Source of the DNA: Streptomyces niphimycinicus
GTDB taxonomy: Bacteria > Actinomycetota > Actinomycetes > Streptomycetales > Streptomycetaceae
Length of the DNA stretch: 44,540 bases
Assembly (NCBI RefSeq): GCF_018883605.1
Contig: NZ_JAHLEM010000095.1
Location: forward strand, 1 to 44,540
Direction of reading: 5' to 3'
Shown: piece by piece, positions 1-7,580 of the stretch
How positions within the stretch are numbered: the stretch's first letter is position 1
Layout of the letters: each line of letters opens with the position of its first letter
Position numbers and translations under genes: made by a program
Notes under the pieces: model-generated
Database searches by the model: none
What the model was told of the DNA's origin: nothing
What the model saw: only the letters and a program-made list of their open reading frames with translations

Positions 1-502
1 GCCCGCCGCGGGGGTGGGGCTCGCCGCCGCGCGCCGCGCGCTCAGAGTCACCCCGGCCGGGCTGTCGTACGAGCCGGTGACCGGGCCCGCCTACGTCGCC
101 GCCTTCACCCCGGTCGCCAACATCGCCGTCGGCGAGGAGACCCCCTGGGGCGTCGGCGCCGAACTGGCCCGGCTGCGCCCCGGCACCCAGGCCGCCACCT
201 ACGGGCGGCTGGACGCCGACGCCCAGGGCGTCCCCGCGCTGATCGAAAATATGCTCGACACCGCGGCGGACCGTAGGATCGTCGCTGTGGTCCGCGATGT
301 CCACCGGCACCCCTGGATGGCCGACGCGCTGGACGCCCTGCTCGCCGCCCGGCCGGAGACGGTCGTCGTCGAGATGGGAGTGCCCCAGGCGCCGCCCGCC
401 GGAGCCCTGCACATCGCGACCCACGGCGCCGCCCGGGTGTGTGGACGGGCGGCGGCCGAGGTGATCGCCGGCATCGGCGCCGGTGACCACCGCGGGGACT
501 GA
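1..502 (+). CDS. Glycoside hydrolase family 3 protein, C-terminal part (5' end outside window)
   Basis: The frame is open from base 2 to the TGA at 500-502, and only the last ~166 residues are present. The piece resembles the C-terminal domain of GH3 beta-N-acetylglucosaminidase-like proteins of Streptomyces, with hydrophobic strand motifs such as IVAVVRDVHRHPW and VVVEMGVPQ. The catalytic N-terminal barrel is not in the window, so activity cannot be confirmed. The stop is 49 bases before the start of the SIS-domain gene, so the two are probably one amino-sugar operon. Family assignment is moderately secure and substrate is inferred only from the neighbour. Confidence 0.7.
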   Translation, partial: PAAGVGLAAARRALRVTPAGLSYEPVTGPAYVAAFTPVANIAVGEETPWGVGAELARLRPGTQAATYGRLDADAQGVPALIENMLDTAADRRIVAVVRDVHRHPWMADALDALLAARPETVVVEMGVPQAPPAGALHIATHGAARVCGRAAAEVIAGIGAGDHRGD

Positions 503-551
503 TCCCAGCCCCTCAGCACAGCCGGCACAGAGCCACCTGGAGGCACCCAGC

Positions 552-1622
552 ATGTCCGCCACGACGACGGCCCAGCGCAGCGACCAGCCGGGCCGGATCA
601 TGTCCGGCGAGATGGCCGAGCAGCCCGCCGTGCTGCGCCGCATCCTCGACCAGGGCGCCCCGCGAATCCGCGAGATCGCGGAGCGCATCGCCGCCCGCAA
701 CCCACGCTTCGTCCTCCTCACCGCCCGGGGCACCTCCGACAACGCCGCGCTGTACGCCAAGTACCTGCTCGAGGTGCTGCTCGGCAAGCCGTGCGGGCTG
801 ACCTCCATGTCCACCACCACCGCGTACGGCGCCCAGCCGGATCTCACCGACGTCCTGGTGATCACCGTCAGCCAGTCCGGCGGCTCCCCGGACCTGGTCG
901 CCTCCACCGAGGCCGCCCGCGCGGCCGGTGCGATCACCCTCGCGGTCACCAACAACGCCGACTCGCCGCTCGCGGCCGTCTCCGAATTCCATATCGACGT
1001 CCTGGCCGGGCCGGAGAAGGCGCTGCCCGCGACCAAGACCTACACCGCCGAACTCCTCGCCCTCTACCTCTTCGTGGAGGGGCTGCGCGGCGGCGACGGC
1101 GCGGCCGCCAAGGTGCTGCCCGACCTCGCCCAGCAGATCCTCGACCGCCAGGACGAGGTCCGGCAGCTCGCGGCGCGCTACCGCTTCGCCGAGCGGATGG
1201 TCCTCACCTCCCGGGGCTACGGCTATCCGACCGCCAAGGAAGCCGCCCTGAAGCTGATGGAGACCAGCTACATCCCGGCGCTCTCCTACTCCGGCGCCGA
1301 TCTGCTGCACGGTCCGCTCGCCATGGTCGACAACATCTCGCCGGTGATCGCGATCGTCACCGAGGGCAAGGGCGGCCAGGCGCTCCAGCCGGTCCTGGAG
1401 CGGCTGCGCGGCCGGGGCGCCGACCTGGTCGTCATCGGCAGCGCGTCGGAGGTGGAGCGGGCCTCGGCGGGGTTCGCCCTGCCGACGGACGGGGTCGCCG
1501 AGGAGCTCCAGCCGATCCTGGAGATCCTCCCGCTCCAGATGCTGGCGTACGAGGTGACGATCGCGCGCGGCCAGGACCCGGACGCGCCGCGGGCGCTGGC
1601 GAAGGTGACGGAGACCCGCTGA
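552..1622 (+). CDS. SIS-domain sugar-phosphate isomerase/aminotransferase-like protein
   Basis: 356 residues with two SIS (phosphosugar-binding) domains, like the isomerase half of GlmS but without a glutaminase domain. The sugar-phosphate loop of SIS domain 1 reads TARGTSDNAALYAKY near residues 56-70, followed by ITVSQSGGSPD. Domain 2 carries TSRGYGYPTAKEAALKLMET and LLHGPLAMVD. The ATG at 552 is preceded by CTGGAGG at 537-543; in-frame codons upstream (GTG 483) would overlap the previous gene. It likely acts on a cytoplasmic amino-sugar phosphate, AgaS/NagS/GlmS-like. The exact reaction (isomerase, deaminase or dehydratase) cannot be read from the sequence. The GH3 gene just upstream supports GlcNAc-type catabolism. 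Confidence 0.82.
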   Translation: MSATTTAQRSDQPGRIMSGEMAEQPAVLRRILDQGAPRIREIAERIAARNPRFVLLTARGTSDNAALYAKYLLEVLLGKPCGLTSMSTTTAYGAQPDLTDVLVITVSQSGGSPDLVASTEAARAAGAITLAVTNNADSPLAAVSEFHIDVLAGPEKALPATKTYTAELLALYLFVEGLRGGDGAAAKVLPDLAQQILDRQDEVRQLAARYRFAERMVLTSRGYGYPTAKEAALKLMETSYIPALSYSGADLLHGPLAMVDNISPVIAIVTEGKGGQALQPVLERLRGRGADLVVIGSASEVERASAGFALPTDGVAEELQPILEILPLQMLAYEVTIARGQDPDAPRALAKVTETR

Positions 1623-1647
1623 GGCGTACGGCTTGGGATGCCGAAAA

Positions 1648-1680
1648 GGCTCCCGCGGCCTTCGAGGAGGCGCGGGAGCC
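1648..1680 (+). terminator. Hairpin terminator of the SIS gene
   Basis: GGCTCCCGCG (1648-1657) pairs perfectly with CGCGGGAGCC (1671-1680), 26 bases after the stop codon. There is no U-tract downstream, as is common in Streptomyces. It is preceded by CCGAAAA, which would serve as a tract on the other strand. Confidence 0.6.
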
Positions 1681-1743
1681 TGAGTACGACGGGTGCGCGG
1701 GAGCCTTGAGTGCGAGAGGTGCGCGGGAGCCTTGAGTACGACG
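1670..1743. repeat. Three direct repeats of about 25 bp
   Basis: GCGCGGGAGCC starts at 1670, 1695 and 1721 and is followed each time by a variant of TTGAGTACGACG. The first copy's GCGGGAGCC is also the right arm of the terminator hairpin, so the arm appears to have been multiplied. Confidence 0.6.
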
Positions 1744-1987
1744 CGTGGGACACCCGCGGGCCGCGGCGCCAGGGCGGGACCCTCAACCCACCCGGCACCG
1801 CAGCCCGGAGTTGCATCGGCCGAGCGGCCGACCTGAGGACCCCGGGCGGTCAGGGCAGAGCGCTCCGGGCCCCTCGATCCGCCCTCCTGTGCGGGGAGAG
1901 CGGAAGATCGCAGTGCTCGATATTCTGGACTAGACCACTGCTGTCTGTCCATGCTTATGCGCGAATAGGCTAATCCCCCGGTGAGGG

Positions 1988-2000
1988 TAGGCTCACAATG
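1988..2000 (+). promoter_or_regulatory. -10 element for a leaderless sensor-kinase mRNA
   Basis: TAGGCT at 1988-1993 puts the predicted +1 at 2000, which is the first base of an in-frame GTG. No Shine-Dalgarno sequence precedes that GTG or the ATG at 2009. No good -35 is visible. Confidence 0.5.
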
Positions 2001-3478
2001 TGCCCTCCATGAACGACCTCGTCCGCCAGCACACCGCACTCGACGACTCCGACCTCGAGTGGCTCCATCTGCTGGTCTCGGAGTGGCAGCTCCTCTCCGA
2101 CCTCTCCTTCGCCGATCTTGTGCTGTGGGTCCCCACCAGCGACGGCACCCGGTATGTCTCGGTGGCCCAGATGCGGCCGAACACCGGGCCCACCTCCTAC
2201 CAGGACGACATGGTCGGCCATCTCGTCCCCCGCGGCCGCCGCCCCATGCTCGACGCGGCGCTCGACGAGGGCCGGATCGTGCGGGAGGGCGACCCCGAGT
2301 GGCGCGAGGAGGTGCCGGTCCGGGTGGAGTCCATCCCGGTCCGCCGGGAGAGCCGGGTCCTCGGGGTGATCGCGCGGAACACCAATCTGCTGACCGTACG
2401 GACCCCCAGCCGGCTGGAGCTCACCTATCTCCAGAGCGCGTCCGACCTCGCCCAGATGATCGCCGCCGGATCGTTTCCGTTCCCCAATCAGCAGGTCGAC
2501 ATGGACGCGTCACCGCGTGCGGGCGACGGGCTGATCCGGCTCGACGCGGACGGAGTGGTCCAGTACGCGAGCCCCAACGCGCTCTCCGCCTACCACCGCC
2601 TGGGGCTCGCCGCCGATCTCGTCGGCCACCATCTGGGCAAGACCACCGCCGAACTCGCACCGGTGCGCGGCCCGGTGGACGAGGCGCTGGTCAAGCTGGC
2701 CAGCGGCTGGGCGCCCCGGGAGTTCGAGGTCGAGGGCGGCGACGGGGTCATCCAGTTGCGGGCCATTCCGCTCAAGCCCAAGGGGCTGCACATCGGCTCG
2801 CTGGTGCTGCTGCGGGACGTCACCGAACTGCGCCGCCGCGAGCGCGAGTTGCTCACCAAGGACGCCACCATCCGGGAGATCCACCACCGGGTGAAGAACA
2901 ACCTCCAGACGGTGGCCGCCCTGTTGCGGCTCCAGGCCCGCCGGATGGATTCGGCGCAGGGGCGGGAGGCGCTCAACGAGGCAGTGCGCAGGGTCGGCTC
3001 GATCGCGATCGTCCATGAGACCCTCTCCCAGAACCTCGATGAGCGGGTCGAGTTCGACGACATAGCCGACCGGGTGCTGGCCATGGTGGCCGAGATATCG
3101 CCCGGAAAGGTGACCGGCCGCCGCACCGGACGCTTCGGCATTCTCGAGGCCGAGGTCGCCACCCCGCTGTCCATGGTCCTGACCGAAGTGCTCCAGAACG
3201 CGCTGGAGCATGGCTTCGGACCGGGGGAGCAGGGCACGGTCGAGGTCACGGCGGTGCGCGGTGGCAGCGGTGAGGAGAGCCGGCTGGTGGTGACCGTCCA
3301 GGACGACGGGCGCGGGCTGCCCGAGGGCTTCGACCCCCAGCGGGCCGGAAACCTGGGCCTGCAAATCGTCCGCACCCTGGTGGAGGGGGAGCTGGGCGGG
3401 ACGTTCGACATGGTGCCCGCCCCGGAGCGGGGCACCCGTGTGGTGCTGGACTTCCCGGTGCGTGCCGAGAAGCACTGA
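2000..3478 (+). CDS. pdtaS: PdtaS-type sensor histidine kinase (HisKA_2 family)
   Basis: 492 residues. The N-terminal ~150 residues look like the GAF-type domain of PdtaS kinases (VSEWQLLSDLSFADLVLW). A PAS domain follows at about 175-280 (LIRLDADGVVQYASPNALS). The HisKA_2 dimerisation/phosphoacceptor helix contains IREIHHRVKNNLQTVAALL, with the phospho-His in HHRVKNN near residue 297. The HATPase domain has LTEVLQNALEHGF (N box) and DDGRGLP (G1 box). There are no transmembrane segments, so it is a soluble sensor. In actinobacteria PdtaS phosphorylates the ANTAR antiterminator PdtaR, but no pdtaR is present here. The start is GTG 2000 if leaderless, otherwise ATG 2009, which costs three residues. 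Confidence 0.9.
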   Translation: MPSMNDLVRQHTALDDSDLEWLHLLVSEWQLLSDLSFADLVLWVPTSDGTRYVSVAQMRPNTGPTSYQDDMVGHLVPRGRRPMLDAALDEGRIVREGDPEWREEVPVRVESIPVRRESRVLGVIARNTNLLTVRTPSRLELTYLQSASDLAQMIAAGSFPFPNQQVDMDASPRAGDGLIRLDADGVVQYASPNALSAYHRLGLAADLVGHHLGKTTAELAPVRGPVDEALVKLASGWAPREFEVEGGDGVIQLRAIPLKPKGLHIGSLVLLRDVTELRRRERELLTKDATIREIHHRVKNNLQTVAALLRLQARRMDSAQGREALNEAVRRVGSIAIVHETLSQNLDERVEFDDIADRVLAMVAEISPGKVTGRRTGRFGILEAEVATPLSMVLTEVLQNALEHGFGPGEQGTVEVTAVRGGSGEESRLVVTVQDDGRGLPEGFDPQRAGNLGLQIVRTLVEGELGGTFDMVPAPERGTRVVLDFPVRAEKH

Positions 3479-3561
3479 GGTTTTGTGCCGGGTGCGGTAC
3501 TGAGGCGTCGGCCACACTTCCGCAACTGGCTTACGGGCATGGCCCCGTACCCGGAAAGCAC

Positions 3562-3592
3562 TGAGCCCCGGACCCATCCGGTCCGGGGCTCA
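3562..3592. terminator. Bidirectional terminator between the sensor kinase and wblE
   Basis: A perfect 13-bp stem, TGAGCCCCGGACC (3562-3574) with GGTCCGGGGCTCA (3580-3592), and a 5-nt loop. It sits between convergent genes. AAAG/CAAA flanks give short U-tracts in both directions. Confidence 0.85.
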
Positions 3593-3659
3593 AAGCTCAA
3601 ATTGCTGTGCGCATCGGGGGTACTACGCGCTGCGGCTCGGGGGCCACGGGGTGCGGGCT

Positions 3660-3917
3660 TCAGGCGCTGGCGTTGCGTGCCCGGTTGCGAGCGGCACGGC
3701 GCTTCATGGCGCGGCGCTCGTCTTCGCTCATTCCACCCCAGACGCCGGAGTCCTGGCCGGACTCAAGCGCCCACTGCAGGCACTGCTCCATGACGGGGCA
3801 GCGGCGGCAGACGGCCTTGGCTTCCTCGATCTGCAGCAGCGCAGGACCGGTGTTGCCGATGGGGAAGAACAGCTCGGGGTCTTCCTCGCGGCAAACGGCG
3901 TTGTGACGCCAGTCCAT
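3660..3917 (-). CDS. wblE: WhiB-family iron-sulfur transcription factor WblE
   Basis: 85 residues, the usual WblE length. Four cysteines, C9, C37, C40 and C46, form the C-X27-C-X2-C-X5-C ligand set for a [4Fe-4S] cluster. The beta-turn GVWGG is at residues 58-62 and a basic tail (RRAMKRRAARNRAR) follows for DNA contact. The ATG at 3917 opens the conserved MDWRH start, with GGAGC about five bases upstream and an AGGAG slightly further. WhiB proteins bind the principal sigma factor region 4 and redirect transcription. WblE orthologues are conserved across actinobacteria and are linked to growth and redox response rather than sporulation. The gene is monocistronic. Confidence 0.96.
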   Translation of the reverse strand: MDWRHNAVCREEDPELFFPIGNTGPALLQIEEAKAVCRRCPVMEQCLQWALESGQDSGVWGGMSEDERRAMKRRAARNRARNASA

Positions 3918-4234
3918 GGCTGCTCCATCTCCTCGTATTGCGGGCTCGTTGCTTGTGAATGTGAACGCTTTCACGAATCCCCCCGCAAGGGTAGGGACGC
4001 CAACCAGTTGGGGCTGGTTCAGTCCCGTGGAATGAGGAGGGGGTTCGGGCTCTCAAGGGGGCCTTCTGGAGGCCGTCCCGATCGCCAAGAAGAGACTCGC
4101 AAACCTCGGCGGCGGATACAACCCCTTCCGGAAAGTTTTTTTTGATTCCTTGGTGTCGACTCGGTCACAGCCGTACTTCCGGTGGGTGGAGGCCAGCCTA
4201 AACGTTCGAGTGGAAGGACTTTTTGCGCTCTCAC
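3918..4234. other. Upstream region of wblE (317 bp, no gene)
   Basis: Holds the wblE leader and presumably its promoter on the minus strand. Visible features are the inverted repeat at 3961-3974 and an unusual run of eight or more T residues at 4135-4143, inside the near-symmetric GGAAAG...GATTCC. I could not identify a convincing -35/-10 pair or a small ORF. Confidence 0.5.
3961..3974. promoter_or_regulatory. Inverted repeat upstream of wblE, candidate operator
   Basis: GTGAA-CGCT-TTCAC, with perfect 5-bp arms, lies 44-57 bases upstream of the wblE start codon. A second GTGAA half-site directly precedes it at 3955-3959. It resembles LacI/GntR-like operators. The binding protein is unknown. 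Confidence 0.4.
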
Positions 4235-5203
4235 TCACACAATCACACGCAGTGCACGGCGTACGCCTGTGAACGTCACGCTCGTACGCAGTCCCAGATG
4301 GTCGCCGTCCATCTGGAACGGCAGTGGCGCCTGGGATTGCAAGGTGAAGTCCTCCACGTCGTGGAGCCCCACCACATGCTTGCCGCGAGGGCCGCGCTCG
4401 GGCGTCGACATCAGCAGTTGGGTGGCGTAGCGAGTCACCGCAGAGGTCGACAGTTTGGTGAGTCCCAGCACGTCGAGGGCGGTGTCGAAGGACGCCTGGG
4501 GTGACGCGTAGACCGGGCGATTGCCCAGAAAGGTCCACGGGGAGGTGTTGCAGACTATCGACAGCGCCAGCCCCTCGACCGGGTCCTGGCCCGGCCGCCG
4601 AATCGTGATGGCGCCCTGCCGCCGATGCGGCTCCCCGATGAACTGCCGCACCATCTGCCGTATATAGAGCGCGTGGGTGGACCGCTTGCCGCGCTCGCGC
4701 TGCTGCTCGACCCGGCCGATGACGCTCGCGTCGAAGCCGAGCCCGGCGCAGAAGGTGAACCAGCGGGCCGGGACCGACTCGTCAGGAGTGCCGGGGGTGC
4801 CGGCCGCGAGTCCGAGGCCCACGGTGCGCTCGGTGCCGTCCCGCAGCGCGTCCAGCAGGGCGCCGGTGGCCTCGACGGCGTCATTGGGCAGCCCGAGCGC
4901 GCGGGCGAAGACATTGGTGGAGCCGCCCGGGACGACCGCGAGCCGGGGCAGTTCGCGCGGGGCGGGGCCGTGGTGGAGCAGTCCGTTGACGACCTCGTTG
5001 ACGGTGCCGTCGCCGCCCAGGGCCACGACCAGTTCATGCGTGCCGCCGTCGACCGCCCGCCGCGCCAGATCGCGCGCATGCCCCCGGTACTCGGTGGTCA
5101 CCACGTCCAGCTTCAGATCGCTGGCGAGCGCGTGGAACAGCACATCCCGAGTGCGGGCACTGGTGGTGGTTGCTGCCGGGTTGACCACAAGGAGCGCGCG
5201 CAT
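4235..5203 (-). CDS. Diacylglycerol/sphingosine kinase family lipid kinase (DagK/YegS-like)
   Basis: 322 residues with the DAGK catalytic domain at the N terminus: VVNPAATTTSAR (nucleotide/phosphate loop), GGDGTVNEVVNGLL at residues 63-76 with the hallmark GGDGT, and VVPGGSTNVFARALGLP. The C-terminal beta-sandwich includes FCAGLGFDASVIG and PFQMDGDHLG. These enzymes phosphorylate diacylglycerol or related lipids at the membrane, using ATP, to recycle lipid. The substrate here is inferred from the family. The gene has its own leaderless promoter (TAGGCT, 5211-5216) and no Shine-Dalgarno. The start codon lies inside a 14-bp palindrome. Confidence 0.92.
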   Translation of the reverse strand: MRALLVVNPAATTTSARTRDVLFHALASDLKLDVVTTEYRGHARDLARRAVDGGTHELVVALGGDGTVNEVVNGLLHHGPAPRELPRLAVVPGGSTNVFARALGLPNDAVEATGALLDALRDGTERTVGLGLAAGTPGTPDESVPARWFTFCAGLGFDASVIGRVEQQRERGKRSTHALYIRQMVRQFIGEPHRRQGAITIRRPGQDPVEGLALSIVCNTSPWTFLGNRPVYASPQASFDTALDVLGLTKLSTSAVTRYATQLLMSTPERGPRGKHVVGLHDVEDFTLQSQAPLPFQMDGDHLGLRTSVTFTGVRRALRVIV

Positions 5204-5209
5204 GCGCGC
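5196..5209. repeat. Perfect palindrome across a start codon
   Basis: GCGCGCATGCGCGC reads identically on both strands and is centred on the ATG (5201-5203) of the lipid kinase gene. In mRNA it could sequester the start codon, or self-pair between transcripts. Confidence 0.6.
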
Positions 5210-5216
5210 CAGCCTA
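5204..5216 (-). promoter_or_regulatory. -10 element for the lipid kinase gene, leaderless
   Basis: On the minus strand TAGGCT (5216 to 5211) predicts +1 at 5204, one base before the ATG. Confidence 0.5.
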
Positions 5217-5271
5217 CCTATCCGGGACGACCGGTCCGAGGGGGGTAGGGCCCGGGCGGCCCGGGGGCGGC

Positions 5272-5284
5272 TACGCTGCTGGGG
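5272..5284 (+). promoter_or_regulatory. -10 element for the membrane protein gene, leaderless
   Basis: TACGCT at 5272-5277 predicts +1 at 5284, exactly the G of the GTG start. This promoter is divergent from the lipid kinase promoter, about 60 bp away. Confidence 0.5.
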
Positions 5285-5823
5285 TGAGCAGTAAGAAGTC
5301 CGCTACCGCGAAGAAGGCACAGAGGGCCACGGCGCGGAAGGCGAGCGAGCGGAAGGCCGCGTCTCGGCCGGAGGCCGGAGCCGGAGCCGCCAAGGCGACC
5401 GGCGCCGTTGTCGCTGACGCCGCGCCCACCGGGCCCCGCCCCACCCGGCTGACCGTCGCCGCGGCGCTGGCCGCCGCGGAGGGCGTGGTGCTGCTGGGCT
5501 TCGGCGTCTACGTACTGATCATGGGGCTGGCCGGAGACCCGGAGAGCCCCCAGCAGGCGGAGATGCTCGGGGTCACCGTGGTCGCGCTGGCCCTGCTGCC
5601 GCTGCTGGCGGCCCGTGGGCTGTGGCTGCGCCGCCGCTGGAGCCGCGGCCCCGCGATGATCACTCAGCTCATGGCGCTGCCGGTGGCCTGGACGCTGATG
5701 CAGAACGGCGGCGCGCTGATCGCCGCCGGGGTGGTCACCGCCATCGCGGCCCTCGCCGTCCTGGCGCTGCTGATCAACCCGACGGCGACCGAAGCGCTTG
5801 GCATCGGCCCGCGCGACGCCTAG
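5284..5823 (+). CDS. Conserved integral membrane protein
   Basis: 179 residues. The first ~50 are a basic, alanine-rich cytoplasmic tail (SSKKSATAKKAQRATARK). Four hydrophobic helices follow at roughly 60-85, 98-115, 126-142 and 145-165. The loop between helices 2 and 3 is arginine-rich (LRRRWSRGP), so it should face the cytoplasm. It resembles the small four-helix membrane proteins conserved in streptomycetes next to sigH. No enzymatic motif is visible and the function is unknown. The GTG at 5284 has no Shine-Dalgarno but an ideally placed -10 box. Confidence 0.85.
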   Translation: MSSKKSATAKKAQRATARKASERKAASRPEAGAGAAKATGAVVADAAPTGPRPTRLTVAAALAAAEGVVLLGFGVYVLIMGLAGDPESPQQAEMLGVTVVALALLPLLAARGLWLRRRWSRGPAMITQLMALPVAWTLMQNGGALIAAGVVTAIAALAVLALLINPTATEALGIGPRDA

Positions 5824-5860
5824 CCGGTTTCACCCTCGAGCATGTCCTACGGGCCTTGGC

Positions 5861-5982
5861 GCCTGCGGCGGGCTGCTCCCCGCCCCAGCCCCGCCGTCCA
5901 GCCCCTCCGGCGATTGAGGAGCGGGGTCTGGGGCGGAGCCCCAGTTGTGGGAAGGGGCGGGGAGGGGAGCAGCCCGCCGGGC
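5861..5982. repeat. Foldback REP-like repeat, copy 1
   Basis: Left end GCCTGCGGCGGGCTG (5861-5875) plus CTCCCC is mirrored by GGGGAGCAGCCCGCCGGGC (5964-5982). The interior includes GAGGAGCGGGGTCTGGGGCGG. It sits between convergent genes and may also end transcription of both. Confidence 0.7.
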
Positions 5983-5997
5983 ACCCCGTAGCGCTCG

Positions 5998-6903
5998 CTA
6001 CTCCTCGACCAGCAACTTGTCGCGCAACTGCGCGAGCGTGCGGGCCAGCAGCCGGGAGACATGCATCTGGGAGATGCCGACCTCCTGCGCGATCTGCGAC
6101 TGCGTCATATTGCCGAAGAAGCGCAGCAGCAGGATCTTCTTCTCGCGCGGCGGCAGATCCTCCAGCAGCGGTTTGAGCGATTCGCGGTACTCGACGCCCT
6201 CCAGCGCCTCGTCCTCCGCGCCGAGGGTGTCGGCGACCGCCGGGGACTCGTCGTCCGTATCCGGTACGTCAAGGGACAGGGTGCTGTAGGCATTGGCGGA
6301 CTCCAGCCCCTCCAGCACCTCCTCCTCGGAGATGGACAGATGCTGGGCCAGCTCATGGACGGTCGGGGCGCGGCCATGGCGCTGGGAGAGCTCCGCGGTG
6401 GCCGTGGTCAGCGACAGCCGCAGCTCCTGAAGCCGGCGCGGCACCCGCACCGCCCAGCCCTTGTCGCGGAAGTGGCGCTTGATCTCGCCGACGACCGTGG
6501 GTGTCGCATAGGTCGAGAACTCCACCCCGCGGTCCGGATCGAACCGGTCCACGGATTTGATGAGCCCGATGGTGGCGACCTGGGTGAGGTCGTCCAGCGG
6601 CTCACCGCGGTTGCGGAAGCGCCGGGCCAGATGCTCCACCAACGGCAGATGCATACGCACGAGGTTGTTGCGCAGCTCGGCCCGCTCGGTGGAGCCTTCC
6701 GGCAGCCCGCGCAGCTCGAGGAACATCGCCCGCGCGCCGCTCCGGTCATGTGGATCGTGCTGCTGATGCACCTGTTCGTGCTGATCCATGTGGTCCGCCC
6801 GCTCTGGTCGGTCTCCTGCCGCCTCCGAGTCCGCGGGATGCGGCCGGGCCGGCGGGTGCGGGATGGCCGGGGTACCCACTCCCCGCGATGATGCAGTGCT
6901 CAC
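5998..6903 (-). CDS. sigH: Stress-response sigma factor of the SigB/SigF family (SigH-like)
   Basis: 301 residues. After a poorly conserved, His/Gln-rich N-terminal tail of ~50 residues come sigma region 2 (LRNNLVRMHLPLVEHLARRF, then DLTQVATIGLIKSVDRFDPDRG), region 3 (RRLQELRLSLTTATAELSQ) and region 4 (LPPREKKILLLRFF, then TQSQIAQEVGISQMHVSRLL). It ends LRDKLLVEE. The GTG at 6903 follows AAAAAGGGGGCTCC, and the anti-sigma gene ends 17 bases upstream, so the two are co-transcribed. In-frame starts exist further in (such as ATG before DQHEQVHQ), in line with the several SigH isoforms reported in S. coelicolor. It would direct transcription of osmotic and developmental stress genes. Confidence 0.94.
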   Translation of the reverse strand: MSTASSRGVGTPAIPHPPARPHPADSEAAGDRPERADHMDQHEQVHQQHDPHDRSGARAMFLELRGLPEGSTERAELRNNLVRMHLPLVEHLARRFRNRGEPLDDLTQVATIGLIKSVDRFDPDRGVEFSTYATPTVVGEIKRHFRDKGWAVRVPRRLQELRLSLTTATAELSQRHGRAPTVHELAQHLSISEEEVLEGLESANAYSTLSLDVPDTDDESPAVADTLGAEDEALEGVEYRESLKPLLEDLPPREKKILLLRFFGNMTQSQIAQEVGISQMHVSRLLARTLAQLRDKLLVEE

Positions 6904-6920
6904 GGAGCCCCCTTTTTCCG

Positions 6921-7334
6921 TCACGGCTGTCCGGGGCCGGCGCCGCGCTCCTTGTACAGGCTGATGCTGACCGTTCGGTCCTCGGCCACGGTCGAGTCCA
7001 CCTTGCCCGCCAGTGCGGAGAGCACCGTCCAGGCGAAGGTGTCGCGCTCGGGGGCGCGGCCGTCGGTGGTGGGAGCCGAGACGGTGACCTGAAGTGCGTC
7101 GTCGATCAAGCGGAAGACGCAGCTCAGCACACTGCCGGACACGGCTTGCTGAAGCAGGATCGCGCATGCCTCATCCACGGCGATACGCAGATCCTCGATT
7201 TCGTCGAGGGTGAAGTCCAAGCGGGCTGCGAGGCCGGCGGTCGCCGTACGCAGCACCGACAGATAGGCACCCGCAGCGGGCAGCCGGACTTCCACGAAGT
7301 CCTGGGTCCCGGGCTCGCCTGCGATCTGGGACAC
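6921..7334 (-). CDS. prsH: RsbW-family anti-sigma factor / serine kinase (PrsH/UshX-like)
   Basis: 137 residues. A GHKL/HATPase fold is recognisable: DLRIAVDEACAILLQQAV is the N-box helix and RDTFAWTVLSALAGKVDST lies in the ATP-lid region. These proteins bind and inhibit the sigma factor encoded beside them, and typically phosphorylate the STAS antagonist. The GTG at 7334 is chosen because GGAGG (7344-7340) lies five bases upstream and homologues start at VSQIAGEPGTQ. A TTG at 7346 would overlap that ribosome-binding site. It directly precedes sigH on the same strand. The classical N-box Asn is replaced (DEACAIL), as in other atypical members, so kinase activity is uncertain. Confidence 0.92.
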   Translation of the reverse strand: MSQIAGEPGTQDFVEVRLPAAGAYLSVLRTATAGLAARLDFTLDEIEDLRIAVDEACAILLQQAVSGSVLSCVFRLIDDALQVTVSAPTTDGRAPERDTFAWTVLSALAGKVDSTVAEDRTVSISLYKERGAGPGQP

Positions 7335-7580
7335 CCTCACCTCCAAGGTGACACAAGCTGATTGAGCTGAGCTGATTGGAGCGTCGGCCCCGAACCCTTA
7401 TGGTGGAGGGTGGACGGACCGGCGCTGTATGTACTTTGGCTGCGACGCTATCGCGATCTGCGGTTCGGTGTCGCCCGGACGAAGCACGGCCCCCATCACG
7501 GGTGAACCCGGGCCCACAGAGTCGCGATATCACTCATAGTAAGCACATGAGTACGCAGCGTGGCTAGAGGTCTTGCGGTC

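Larger units (their letters stand above)
1623..1999. other. Gene-free stretch: hairpin, direct repeats, promoter
   Basis: Between the SIS gene and the sensor kinase lies a 10-bp-stem hairpin (1648-1680), then three imperfect direct repeats (1670-1743), and at the far end the kinase promoter (-10 at 1988-1993). No convincing coding frame was found in 1745-1985. Confidence 0.6.

Noticed and set aside
513..2039. Long minus-strand open frame of about 500 codons opposite the SIS gene
   Set aside because: It has no family resemblance and arises from GC-rich third positions of the plus-strand gene.
4100..4150. SigR-type promoter (GGAAT...GTT) upstream of wblE
   Set aside because: The spacing between candidate elements is 20-22 bp, outside the 18-19 bp expected.
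6860..6880. GGGTAC on the minus strand within the sigH 5' region as an internal SigB-type promoter
   Set aside because: No GNNT at 14-16 bp spacing; the nearest fits are 13 or 17.
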